Below, in pieces: positions 29,850 through 38,098 of a stretch of 64,000 bases of DNA; position 1 is the first letter of the stretch, and each line of letters begins with the position of its first letter. The position numbers and the translations under genes are program-made. The DNA comes from Armatimonadota bacterium (GTDB lineage Bacteria; Armatimonadota; HRBIN16): NCBI GenBank assembly GCA_026003175.1, contig BPGT01000005.1, forward strand, positions 130,810-194,809. Direction: 5' to 3'. The notes beneath the pieces are model-generated. The model saw nothing but the letters and a program-made list of their open reading frames with translations. It was not told the origin of the DNA and did no database searches.

Positions 29850-31878
29850 ATGCTGAACATAGGAAAAGCGCGTTGGGTCGCGCAGGCTCCCCCCGTGTCT
29901 ATAACACACTTGGGGGAAAGGGAAGCGGTTGAAGAGGCTGCCCGCGAGCGAGGGGTTACTCTCCGCTCGGTGCTTATCGGTACCTTGTTGATACCTGTGA
30001 ACACCTACTGGATTATTCAGGTAGAGGGCATTTGGCACCGCAATCATGCCACAGCGATGTCGCTCTTCTGGAACACCGTCTTCTGCCTGATGATACTTAT
30101 CCTGATCAATGTGCTCTTGTTGAAACGCTTTCTCCCGCGCTACGCGCTCACACAAGGCGAGCTGATTGTCATCTATGTGATGATCACCATCGCCTCCGCA
30201 CTGGCAGGGCATGACACCCTGCAGCTGGGTATTCCCGCTCTGTCCATGCCTTTTTGGGGGGCAAACGAGACAAATGGCTGGAACCAGCTATTCAACCATT
30301 ACTTCCCCAAATGGCTTACCGTGCAGGATAGAGAGTTCCTTCGCCCATACTACGAGGGGCACAGTTCGCTGTACATTCAGGGGCGTATTCTGGTGTGGCT
30401 CAAGCCTGTGCTGATATGGAGCGTGTTCATTGGCGTGATGGGGCTGGTAATGGTCTGTTTGAACGTCATCCTGCGCAAGCAGTGGATGGAAAACGAGAAG
30501 CTCACCTACCCCATCGTGCAGCTGCCGATGGCAATGGTGGCAAACGGTGGTAACACCTCCTTCTTCCTGCAGAAACCGCTTATCATTGGCGCGTTGCTGG
30601 GTGGAGGTCTGGACGTACTCAACGGTCTACACGTGCTGTTCCCCACCATCCCAGAGATTGTGGTGCGCCATGACGATCCCTCACGCAATCTGCAACAGTA
30701 CTTCACCACTCCACCATGGAACGGCATAGGCTGGTTCCCTTTGCCACTGTATCCCTTCATCATTGCACTGGGCTACTTCTTGCCCGTAGACCTTTCGTTC
30801 TCGATATGGTTCTTTTTCCTGCTGAAAATGGCTCTGCGCGTGGTAGCAACCGCCGCAGGCGTAGAGCAAGGACGCCCCTACACCTTCCCCTTCTTCAACG
30901 AGCAGTCTTACGGCGCGTGGTTCGCCATCTTCGCCTTCGCGATATGGGGCGCACGACACCACCTGCGCGAGGTCTGGCGGAAAGCCATTCACCCGCACTA
31001 TGCAGGCATTGACGACTCGCGTGAGGCACTGAGCTATCGTGGAGCAGTAGTGGGATTACTGCTGGGCATGGCATTTCTCACCGTCTTCTGCGTGGCTGCG
31101 GGTATGAAGCTGTGGGTAGTAGTATTGTTTTTCCTCATCTTCTTTATCATATCCATCGGTATCACCCGCGTACGAGCAGAGCTGGGTCCCCCCGGCGCAT
31201 GAAGTGGTAGGAATGAACTCCCAGACCTTCCTTATCATGATGTTCGGTTCCACCGCCATCGGCGCGCCCAGCCTGACGATGATGACCATGTTCTGGTGGT
31301 TCAGCGGTCGCGGCTACCGCACGCATCCCATGCCTTGCCAGCTGGAGGCGATGAAAATGGCACAGCAGGGTGGTATTAACATGAAAGGCATGGGCTGGGT
31401 GATGATGTTTGCGATGTTCTTCGGTGGGCTGGCTTCTTACTGGGCAGCCCTGCACCTGAAATACGCAAACACAACCGGCGTGGACTATATGGATATGCAC
31501 AACTGGGGCAACTACTACTGGCTCGAGAGCATCCTGCGCTCGCCGCGAGAGCCCAGCGTGACTGCGATGCTGGCAGTGGTGTTTGGCTTTGCCGCCGCCT
31601 CGTTGATGCACCTGGCGCGCATACGCTTCCTGTGGTGGCCCTTCCACCCTGCCGGATACGCATTGTCGCTCAACTTCGGTGTGGAGTACTTCTGGTCGTG
31701 CTTGCTCATCGCCAGTGTCATTAAATGGCTGGTGCTGCGTTACGGCGGCTACAAGATCAACCGCCAGATGATGCCCTTCATGTTCGGGGTAATCCTTGGC
31801 GAGTACTGCGTAGGGGCTTTCTGGAGTGCGATGAGCGTGATACTGGACACGCGAATGTACGACTTCTGCCCGGGCTAA
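29850..31878 (+). CDS. DUF6785/DUF6784-type OPT-like multi-spanning membrane protein, split by a +1 frameshift
   Basis: The first frame (29850-31202) carries membrane segments such as SVLIGTLLIPVNTYWIIQVEGIW, ELIVIYVMITIASALAGHD and LLGMAFLTVFCVAAGMKLW, and ends ITRVRAELGPPGA. The second (to 31878) continues EVVGMNSQTFLIMMFG, MGWVMMFAMFFGGLAS and FHPAGYALSL. Removing one C from the six-base run at 31188-31193 gives RAELGPPAHEVVGMNSQ, uninterrupted, about 675 residues. The family resembles oligopeptide/metal transporters; no substrate is known. The ATG at 29850 has AGGAG upstream. Confidence 0.8.
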
Positions 31879-31917
31879 AATTATTATCCAAACTCTCTCG
31901 AAGGATGCAGGAAACCC

Positions 31918-31946
31918 TTGACACCGGCGCGAAGTTATGGTAGCGT
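31918..31946 (+). promoter_or_regulatory. Promoter of the LysM-domain protein
   Basis: TTGACA at 31918-31923 and TAGCGT at 31941-31946 are separated by 17 bases. The 60-base leader contains a short imperfect stem (GTAGCGTAGAG/GTTACGCTG). AAGGAGG lies before the ATG at 32014. Confidence 0.5.
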
Positions 31947-32013
31947 AGAGTGCCCGTTACGCTGAAGTGTGGCGCCAACCGTAATACCTGAGTGAGAAAA
32001 AGGAGGCAGGTGC

Positions 32014-33591
32014 ATGAAAAGAACCATGTACGTTTTTGCTGTGGCAGCTGCGTTGCTGACATCCACAGCGTGGTTGCCAGCAAACGTGCAAGCGATTCCC
32101 GACAACGCACCCCGCCTGCAGATTATCAACGCGCGTGATTTGGCGCAGCCGCTGCAGGTAAGTACAGAACTGTCGGTGCGGTACCAGGGCAAGGCGATAG
32201 TAAAGCTGGAGCTGTGGGTAGATAATGTGCTCTTCGCCGAAAAGCCTCTGGACACCCCCATCGAGCGAGGTGTCGCCTCGTTTATACTGGACCCCGCCTA
32301 TCTTAGCGCGGGAAAACACACAATTACCCTGAAAGCTATTGAAGCAAATGGCACGGTGGGCACCACACGCACCAGCGTAACAGTAGAGGCGCCTGCTCTA
32401 ACCAACCTGCCTCTCGCCATTGTTTCCCCGGCAAACGGTACCGCCGTGTCGGGCAAGGTGGAGATTGGGCTTCGAGTGAGCGAGCAACTGGGCAGAGCGT
32501 ATGTCAGCCTGTTCATTGACCGCCAGTTCAAGACGTTGCGCAACTTCCCGCCCTATACTTATACATGGGACACCACTACCGTAGAAAACGGGTGGCACCT
32601 CATCGAGGCGCTGGGCGTGGACGAAGCGCGAAACACGCACAAAGCTGCTCCTGTTCGCGTGCTGGTCAATAATCCGGGCGGTCAAACCATTCGCGAGACG
32701 CGCTTGCCCGAGGCTGCACCCAGCTCGCCGGACATCCTGCTCTCCCCGCTGGGCAGCACGCTTTCGCTGCAGACCGTCGAAGCAGTGCCTACCTCTACCG
32801 TGCGCGACGCGGTACCGTCATCGGTAACCGGCATCGGGGCAAAACGCACGCTAGGCGAGGCAGCAATACCCCCTGCTATAGCCCCGCAGCAGATAGCGCG
32901 TGCGGTTGCGCCACCTGCCCCGCTGGGCGTACAGCGCGACGCGACACCAGTCTCCGAACCGCGCGTCTCTGTGCAATCGCCTGCTGTAGATACCGAGAGT
33001 GTACGCCAGATCGAAACGCTGTCGTCCTCTACTGCGCCGGCAGGGCAAAAGCTAGTAGTTCCGCAAATGGTGGCGATGGCGCCTCCTGCCCCGCAGACGG
33101 TGTACGAAGTGCGCCGGGGCGATACCCTCATCGGCATCGCCAAACGGCATGGCGTTTCACCAGAGGCAGTGGCAACCGTCAACGGCATCACCAACCCGAA
33201 TCGCGTGCGCGCGGGCGATAAGCTGATTATCCCCGGTTCCACGTTCCAGGTGGTGTTCGATAACACACGCATCGCCTTCGACGTGCCGCCGCGCGTGCAG
33301 GACGGTATACCGCTGGCGCCCTTCCGCCAGATATTCGAACATACCGGCGGATGGCTCTACTGGTATCCCCAGTCCCGAACGGTAAGGGCAGTGAATGCCG
33401 AGCGAGAGATCGAACTCCGAATCGGTCACCCCACCGCCCGGGTGAATAACCAGACCCTGCCGGTGGAGGTCGCGCCATTCATCGACAGAGGGCGCACCAT
33501 CGTGCCGCTATCGTTTGTGCGCGATGCCCTAGATGTCAAAATCCACTACGACCCGAAAACGGGCAACCTGCTTATCGAGAGCGAGAGGTAA
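32014..33591 (+). CDS. Secreted LysM protein with Ig-like and copper-amine-oxidase-N-like domains
   Basis: The 525-residue product has a signal peptide cut after PANVQA. Two Ig-like beta domains follow, at about 30-120 and 125-215 (PANGTAVSGKVEIGLRVSEQ, NGWHLIEALGVDEARN). A Pro/Ala/Val-rich linker spans 215-355. The LysM peptidoglycan-binding module follows (YEVRRGDTLIGIAKRHGVS, PNRVRAGDKLIIPG, about 360-408), and the C-terminal stalk-type domain ends DRGRTIVPLSFVRDALDVKIHYDPKTG. It probably sits on the cell wall. No enzymatic domain is seen. Confidence 0.85.
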   Translation: MKRTMYVFAVAAALLTSTAWLPANVQAIPDNAPRLQIINARDLAQPLQVSTELSVRYQGKAIVKLELWVDNVLFAEKPLDTPIERGVASFILDPAYLSAGKHTITLKAIEANGTVGTTRTSVTVEAPALTNLPLAIVSPANGTAVSGKVEIGLRVSEQLGRAYVSLFIDRQFKTLRNFPPYTYTWDTTTVENGWHLIEALGVDEARNTHKAAPVRVLVNNPGGQTIRETRLPEAAPSSPDILLSPLGSTLSLQTVEAVPTSTVRDAVPSSVTGIGAKRTLGEAAIPPAIAPQQIARAVAPPAPLGVQRDATPVSEPRVSVQSPAVDTESVRQIETLSSSTAPAGQKLVVPQMVAMAPPAPQTVYEVRRGDTLIGIAKRHGVSPEAVATVNGITNPNRVRAGDKLIIPGSTFQVVFDNTRIAFDVPPRVQDGIPLAPFRQIFEHTGGWLYWYPQSRTVRAVNAEREIELRIGHPTARVNNQTLPVEVAPFIDRGRTIVPLSFVRDALDVKIHYDPKTGNLLIESER

Positions 33592-33609
33592 CGCAACCAA
33601 ATGAAGCAT

Positions 33610-33640
33610 CGCCGGAGAGGGTGTCCTCTCCGGCGTTTTT
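33610..33640 (+). terminator. Intrinsic terminator
   Basis: CGCCGGAGAG, loop GGTGTC, CTCTCCGGCG and five T's end the LysM gene transcript 18 bases after its stop codon. It separates that gene from the convergent FmdB gene. Confidence 0.9.
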
Positions 33641-33663
33641 CTTCAGCTTCCGAACCTGCCCTG

Positions 33664-33915
33664 TTAAACAATCCCCGCGATTTTCTCCTCTTTCTTGCCC
33701 GAATCGCCCTCCGATTTGCTCTCCGACGGCTTGTCGGACTTCCGGTAGTCGGTAATATGGAATCCCGGTCCCTTAAACAGGATGCCAACGGGGTACAGCA
33801 ACCGTCGCACCGTACCACCACAATGCGGACATTCCGTCAAGGGCGGTTCGGTAATGCGCTGAAACTGCTCGAACTCCCCACCGCAACTATCACATCGGTA
33901 GCCGTATGTAGGCAT
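33664..33915 (-). CDS. FmdB-family zinc-ribbon protein
   Basis: The 83 residues start MPTYGYRCDSCGGEFE and hold a second CxxC (CPHCGG) about 16 residues on, giving the four-cysteine zinc ribbon of the FmdB family, then VRRLLYPVGILFKGPGFHITDYR, also typical. The tail is highly charged (KSDKPSESKSEGDSGKKEEK). FmdB was named as a putative regulator, but the family's function is not established. It is a single-gene unit, facing the LysM gene tail to tail. Confidence 0.9.
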   Translation of the reverse strand: MPTYGYRCDSCGGEFEQFQRITEPPLTECPHCGGTVRRLLYPVGILFKGPGFHITDYRKSDKPSESKSEGDSGKKEEKIAGIV

Positions 33916-34003
33916 TCTTCACATCACCTCCGATAAATATTATGACAACCCTTGGGAGAAGCGGTCAACCTTACCTGAAAAAATCGCGGGAGCGTGCAGG
34001 ACT

Positions 34004-34189
34004 GAGGGTGTTCGAGAATTGTTGAGAAGTTGGTTGTAGCGCAAGGAGAGAGGCGTTCTTGCTATCCCTGCCTTACCTCACCCCCGTCCCCTCTCCTACG
34101 AGGAGAGGGGCGTTCCCCCTTCCCTTGCAGGGAAGGGGGCAAGGGGGTTAGGTTATCTATCCATTCAACCAGCAATTTCGAACACCCTC
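34004..34189. mobile_element. 186-bp MITE, copy at 34 kb
   Basis: The ends are GAGGGTGTTCGAGAATTG and, inverted, GAGGGTGTTCGAAATTG; the interior is two GC-rich hairpins. A 9-bp target duplication, tgcaggact, flanks it at 33995-34003 and 34190-34198. The two copies at 52921 and 53116 have the same length and nearly the same sequence, and the terminal GAGGGTGTTC is shared with the IS at 53311. The element encodes nothing and would depend on that transposase. Confidence 0.9.
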
Positions 34190-34197
34190 TGCAGGAC

Positions 34198-34227
34198 TTG
34201 ACAAATCCCCTGTCGAATGGGTATAGT
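34198..34227 (+). promoter_or_regulatory. Promoter and short structured leader of the NlpC/P60 gene
   Basis: TTGACA at 34198-34203 and TATAGT at 34222-34227 are 18 bases apart. The first T of the -35 box is the last base of the MITE target duplication. The 70-base leader holds two hairpins: GGCGTTGT with ACAACGCC, and GTGGC with GCCAC. It is too short for a c-di-AMP riboswitch of known type. Confidence 0.65.
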
Positions 34228-34300
34228 CACGAGGCGTTGTGCTGCCGGGACAACGCCGTGGCTATCTTTAAGCCACTAAACACACTGAGGAGGTGAACCG

Positions 34301-35272
34301 ATGCAACGATGGCTCACACTCTGCACCTTGACAATAGTATACGGCTCGTTGTGGGCGACAGGTGCGATAGCGCAACGTGTGGTTGTGGTGAAAGAGAACG
34401 ATACGGTGTGGTCCTTGGCAAAGCGATACCATGTGCTGCCTCAGGACATCGTGAAAGCAAATGGGTTGAAGAATCCGGACTCCTTGCAGCCGGGCACTCG
34501 CTTGCGCATTCCTTCTGCCGTAAAGCCAGTAATCGTCCCTGTAACTATGCGGAAGACCGCCGTGATCAACGGGGACAGGGTGTGCGTTCGCTATGCTCCT
34601 AACCGCACCGACCGCTCTGTGACCTTGCTGGATAAAGGACATCCTGTGCTGGTGACCGCACGCAAAGGCAGCTGGCTGCAGGTGAAGATACCTACAACAG
34701 GTCAACTGGGCTGGGTGAGGGACGATCTGGTGAAAGTAACAGGCATGCTGGCGGTAAAGCCCCCAACGGCTGTGGCGAAGCAAGTTGCCAAACGCCCGGC
34801 TGTCCGGCATAGGCGCAACGGCGAACAAGCCGCAAAAGTGGTAATGCGTAGGAGCACACCGCATCGCAGCGCGAGTTATAAAGGGGCATCGAACAGCTCC
34901 GCTGGCGAATCTATCGTGCGGGTAGCGTCGCGCTTCAGGGGCGTGCGTTACCGATGGGGAGGGTCCTCACGCAGTGGCTTTGACTGCTCGGGCTTCACGC
35001 GCTATGTCTTTCGCCAGAGGACCGGCATTGAGCTGCCCCACTCCGCCAGTGCGCAGTTCCGCATGGGCACGCCCGTATCGCGCAGCGAGATCAAGCCGGG
35101 CGACCTAGTGTTCTTCCAGACCTATCGGCGCGGTGCCTCGCATGTGGGCATCTACATTGGGAACGGTAAGTTCATCCATGCCTCCAGTGCAGGAGGGCGC
35201 GTGCGGGTGGACAGCCTCAACGACGGTTACTACCGCCAGCGGTACGTTGGAGCGCGTCGGCTCACCAGGTAG
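34301..35272 (+). CDS. Secreted NlpC/P60 endopeptidase with LysM and SH3 domains
   Basis: The 323 residues form a cell-wall hydrolase. A signal peptide ends at AIAQ; one LysM module (VVVKENDTVWSLAKRYHVLPQDIVKANGL) spans 25-70, an SH3-type domain (NGDRVCVRYAPNRTDRSV, GSWLQVKIPTTGQLGWV) about 85-150, then a basic linker. The catalytic NlpC/P60 domain has the nucleophile in FDCSGFTRY, the His in SHVGIYIG and the third polar His in FIHASS. It should cut gamma-D-glutamyl-diamino-acid bonds in peptidoglycan during growth. GAGGAGGTG precedes the ATG. Confidence 0.93.
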   Translation: MQRWLTLCTLTIVYGSLWATGAIAQRVVVVKENDTVWSLAKRYHVLPQDIVKANGLKNPDSLQPGTRLRIPSAVKPVIVPVTMRKTAVINGDRVCVRYAPNRTDRSVTLLDKGHPVLVTARKGSWLQVKIPTTGQLGWVRDDLVKVTGMLAVKPPTAVAKQVAKRPAVRHRRNGEQAAKVVMRRSTPHRSASYKGASNSSAGESIVRVASRFRGVRYRWGGSSRSGFDCSGFTRYVFRQRTGIELPHSASAQFRMGTPVSRSEIKPGDLVFFQTYRRGASHVGIYIGNGKFIHASSAGGRVRVDSLNDGYYRQRYVGARRLTR

Positions 35273-35375
35273 AGATTAGCAACATTTTTCGCAAGATAGT
35301 CTCCGGCACAAGCAGGAGTCTTACACGGTATTCTATAATAAAAAGGTTGGCACTTCCCCTTCGCGAGGGGTGCAG

Positions 35376-35636
35376 ATGGAACAGCACGAGGTCGGACAGG
35401 AGTTTGACCTGCACCGTGTACGCAAGGTAGTAGAGGTTCGTGCCAACATCGTGAACGAACTGCTGGATCAGGGCTGGATACTGCACGACATTTACATCTC
35501 GAACGAGTATCGCAGCGTGTACATTCTGTTGATGTTGGACGAGCTGACCTGCCCCCGCTGCGGTGCGCCGGCGAATATCGAGGTATCCGAAGAAGGAGAC
35601 CGCTACCGCTACATCTGCACAAAGGAATGTTCATAG
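35376..35636 (+). CDS. Small zinc-ribbon protein, unknown function
   Basis: The 86 residues hold a helical N-terminal half (VRKVVEVRANIVNELLDQGWILHDIYISNEYRSVYILLML) and a C-terminal metal site CPRCG plus YICTKEC. The ATG at 35376 is favoured, with GAGGGG upstream; the frame is open two codons earlier. No family is recognised. It lies between the wall hydrolase and the sigma factor without an obvious functional link. Confidence 0.6.
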   Translation: MEQHEVGQEFDLHRVRKVVEVRANIVNELLDQGWILHDIYISNEYRSVYILLMLDELTCPRCGAPANIEVSEEGDRYRYICTKECS

Positions 35637-35804
35637 CGGCTGGCGTATCCCTTTTTGCACGGCAACGTTTTGTGAGTTGCAATGCGTAATTCCCATTGGG
35701 TAGAATCTCAAGAACGGCGTGAAACCGAATCCGCCGTCCGCGTGTCGAACTAACTGGAAATAGTAGCAGTAACCTGCTGGTGTGACCGACTTTTGAGGAA
35801 CAAA

Positions 35805-36710
35805 ATGGGCAGCAACAATCCAGTCAACCGAAGAGGAAGCTCTCAAGGCAACCCTACCCTGACGCCAAGCCGTAAGGCGGCGCCATCGGAGATACCGTCC
35901 TTGCTCAACCGGCTGACGCGGGTCGCTTTGCTCACGCCAGAGGAAGAGCTGGAACTGGCGGAACGCGCTCGCAAAGGTGACGAGGAAGCAAAGCAGAAGC
36001 TGGTCGAGGCGAACATGCGCCTCGTGATGAATATCGCCAAGCATTACCGCAACGCGCTCGTGCCTTTCGAGGACCTGGTGCAGGAAGGAGCCATCGGGCT
36101 GATGAACGCTGTGGAGCGATACGACCCCTCCAAAGGCTATCGCTTTAGCACGTACGCCACGCACTGGATCCGGCAGGCTATCGGTCGGGCGATAGACAAC
36201 AAGGCGAAGACGGTGCGCATTCCCGCTCATGTTGCCGAACAACTGCGCCGTATGGAACGCGAACGCGAGCGGCTGCGCCGCGAAACCGGTGACGAGCCAA
36301 GCATCGAACAGCTGGCGAAAGCAATGGGCGTATCGCCCAAGAAGATATTGCAGCTCCAGCAAGCGGCACAGGAGCCTCTGTCGCTGGATATGCTGGTCGG
36401 CGAGGAAGAGGATACCTCGCTGGGTTCGCTCATCCATGACCAGAATGTACGCGACCCTGAAGAGGTCATGCTGGAAATGGAGCGGCGAAAGGTGCTGGAC
36501 GAGCTCCTGGAGACGGAGCTGACCGACCGCGAGCGACAGGTGATTATCCGCAGGCTGGGCTATGGCGACCAGGAAGAGCAAGTCTTACAGGAGATAGGAG
36601 AAGCGCTGAAAATCTCGCGCGAACGTGTGCGCCAGATTGAAGCGCAAGCCATGCGTAAACTCAAAGACGCCGCCAAGCGCAGGGGTTTACGCGAGTATCT
36701 TCTGCAGTAG
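35805..36710 (+). CDS. RNA polymerase sigma factor, RpoD/SigA type
   Basis: The 301-residue sigma-70 protein has region 1.2 (SLLNRLTRVALLTPEEELELAERA), region 2 (NMRLVMNIAKHYRNALVPFEDLVQEGAIGLMNAVERYDPSKGYRFSTYATHWIRQAI), region 3 (PAHVAEQLRRMERERERLRRETG) and region 4 (LTDRERQVIIRRLGYGDQEEQVLQEIGEALKISRERVRQIEAQAMRKLK). It lacks the acidic region 1.1 of many primary sigmas, so it is either a compact primary factor or a group 2 factor. The ATG at 35805 follows GAGG; a TTG 12 bases upstream is an alternative. Confidence 0.93.
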   Translation: MGSNNPVNRRGSSQGNPTLTPSRKAAPSEIPSLLNRLTRVALLTPEEELELAERARKGDEEAKQKLVEANMRLVMNIAKHYRNALVPFEDLVQEGAIGLMNAVERYDPSKGYRFSTYATHWIRQAIGRAIDNKAKTVRIPAHVAEQLRRMERERERLRRETGDEPSIEQLAKAMGVSPKKILQLQQAAQEPLSLDMLVGEEEDTSLGSLIHDQNVRDPEEVMLEMERRKVLDELLETELTDRERQVIIRRLGYGDQEEQVLQEIGEALKISRERVRQIEAQAMRKLKDAAKRRGLREYLLQ

Positions 36711-36746
36711 CGGTTAACTTTTTAACCGCCTGTCTCCCTCACTCCA

Positions 36747-36774
36747 ACGGCACGAGGGGTTCTCCTCGTGCCGT
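36747..36774. terminator. Bidirectional hairpin between sigma factor and RHH gene
   Basis: ACGGCACGAGG, loop GGTTCT and CCTCGTGCCGT form an 11-bp stem between two convergent genes. A short T-containing stretch follows on the plus strand. Confidence 0.7.
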
Positions 36775-36820
36775 TCGCCTTTCAGAGAGCCGCCTGAAGA
36801 GCTGATGAACCACTGATGCA

Positions 36821-37015
36821 CTATTCGCGCTCCCCTAGCTCAGAGCGAGGCTGGCGGTGAGCGCTTCCCTTCCACCGCCCAGCACGGCGTGCCGCTTCTT
36901 TCAGCAGGTACTCAATCTGCGCGTTCACACTGCGCAGATCGTCCGCTGCCCACTTCTCCAGCACCTCGTATAGCTCCTCGTCGAGGCGCAGCAGGAACCG
37001 CTTCTTCTCAGGCAT
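36821..37015 (-). CDS. Arc/RHH-type small DNA-binding protein
   Basis: The 64 residues begin [44 protein letters not shown], the beta-strand-helix-helix layout of ribbon-helix-helix dimers. The C-terminus is basic and unstructured. The start at 37015 overlaps the last 8 bases of the SPFH gene, so translation is coupled. Arc-like genes directly behind SPFH genes occur in many bacteria. It may autoregulate the pair. Confidence 0.8.
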   Translation of the reverse strand: MPEKKRFLLRLDEELYEVLEKWAADDLRSVNAQIEYLLKEAARRAGRWKGSAHRQPRSELGERE

Positions 37016-37892
37016 ATAGAGTCCCAGTGTTGATGACCGGAGTAGCCTCGCTCTCTGAAACCAGCGCGACCAACAGGTTGTTGACCATCGCAGCTTTGCG
37101 CTCCTCATCCAGCTCCACCACGTTGTGCTCGCTGAGCTGCTGCAACGCCATCTCTACCATGCCTACCGCGCCCTCTACGATACGCTGGCGCGCCGCGATA
37201 ATCGCCTCTGCCTGCTGACGGCGCAACATCGCCTGCGCGATCTCGGGAGCATAAGCGAGATGACTGATGCGCGCCTCCATGACCTCTACGCCAGCAACCT
37301 CCAGCCTTGCCTGTACCTCGCGTTTCAACTCCTGAGAGATTTCATCCGGATTGCCTCGCAGAGACTCTTCCCCTTCCCGATGCGAGTCGTAAGGGTACCG
37401 AGTTGCCAGTGCGCGGATGGCGGTTTCACTCTGTGTGGCGACGAACTCCTGATAGTTTTCTACATCCAGCAGAGCCTTCGCCGAATCCACAACACGCCAC
37501 ACGACCACGGCTGCAATCTCAATGGGATTGCCCAGCGCGTCGTTCACCTTCAGTTTCTCACTGTTGAAGTTGTGGATACGCAGCGACACGCGAGGCTTCA
37601 GGGTAAAGGGGTTCGTCCACCAGAACCCGCTCTGTCGTGCGGAACCAACGTAACGTCCGAAGAACACAATCACCCGCGCGGTGTTCGGCTGAACCACGAA
37701 AAAGCCCGACCACAGCAGGCTGGCAAGCACCAGTAGAATCATGCCATACCAGAACCTGCCGGGCCAGGCAATATCCTGGTCTATCGCTGCGCGGATGATG
37801 AGCCATAAACACAGCACATGCACCGCAAATTGCAACAGTAGCACCACGAACCCGTTGACGTACCACGCCTTGCTTTCGCGAATGGGTTCCAT
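37008..37892 (-). CDS. SPFH/Band 7 membrane protein
   Basis: The 294 residues start with two membrane segments ([38 protein letters not shown]) and then the SPFH domain: [67 protein letters not shown]. The C-terminal helix ([32 protein letters not shown]) is flotillin-like and may form coiled coils. Such proteins build membrane scaffolds. The double N-terminal membrane segment, rather than one, is a feature of the subgroup paired with Arc-like proteins. A TATAAT on the minus strand near 37925 may be its -10. Confidence 0.88.
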   Translation of the reverse strand: MEPIRESKAWYVNGFVVLLLQFAVHVLCLWLIIRAAIDQDIAWPGRFWYGMILLVLASLLWSGFFVVQPNTARVIVFFGRYVGSARQSGFWWTNPFTLKPRVSLRIHNFNSEKLKVNDALGNPIEIAAVVVWRVVDSAKALLDVENYQEFVATQSETAIRALATRYPYDSHREGEESLRGNPDEISQELKREVQARLEVAGVEVMEARISHLAYAPEIAQAMLRRQQAEAIIAARQRIVEGAVGMVEMALQQLSEHNVVELDEERKAAMVNNLLVALVSESEATPVINTGTLYA

Positions 37893-38098
37893 TTCACTCC
37901 TCCGATTTCATTTTGATATCATTATTATATCACACCTGGAGACGACTTGGCAAGAGGTGCTCTCAGGGAGATAGGGGGTCGCTTCGTCATGCCTGGCGAC
38001 CTCGGTCCGTGCTCTGAACACAGTGGATAGGAGGGAGGAGTCAGCGCAAGAGAGAAAATCAAGCGTAGAGCACTGCGGAAAGAAAGGTGGCGCAGAAG

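Noticed and set aside
34190-34300. c-di-AMP riboswitch before the NlpC/P60 gene
   Set aside because: The context is classic, but the leader is only about 70 bases with two simple hairpins and lacks the size and conserved pseudoknot parts of the ydaO class.
35631-36581. Long antisense frame over the sigma factor
   Set aside because: The sigma factor has all its regions intact; the antisense frame has no motifs.
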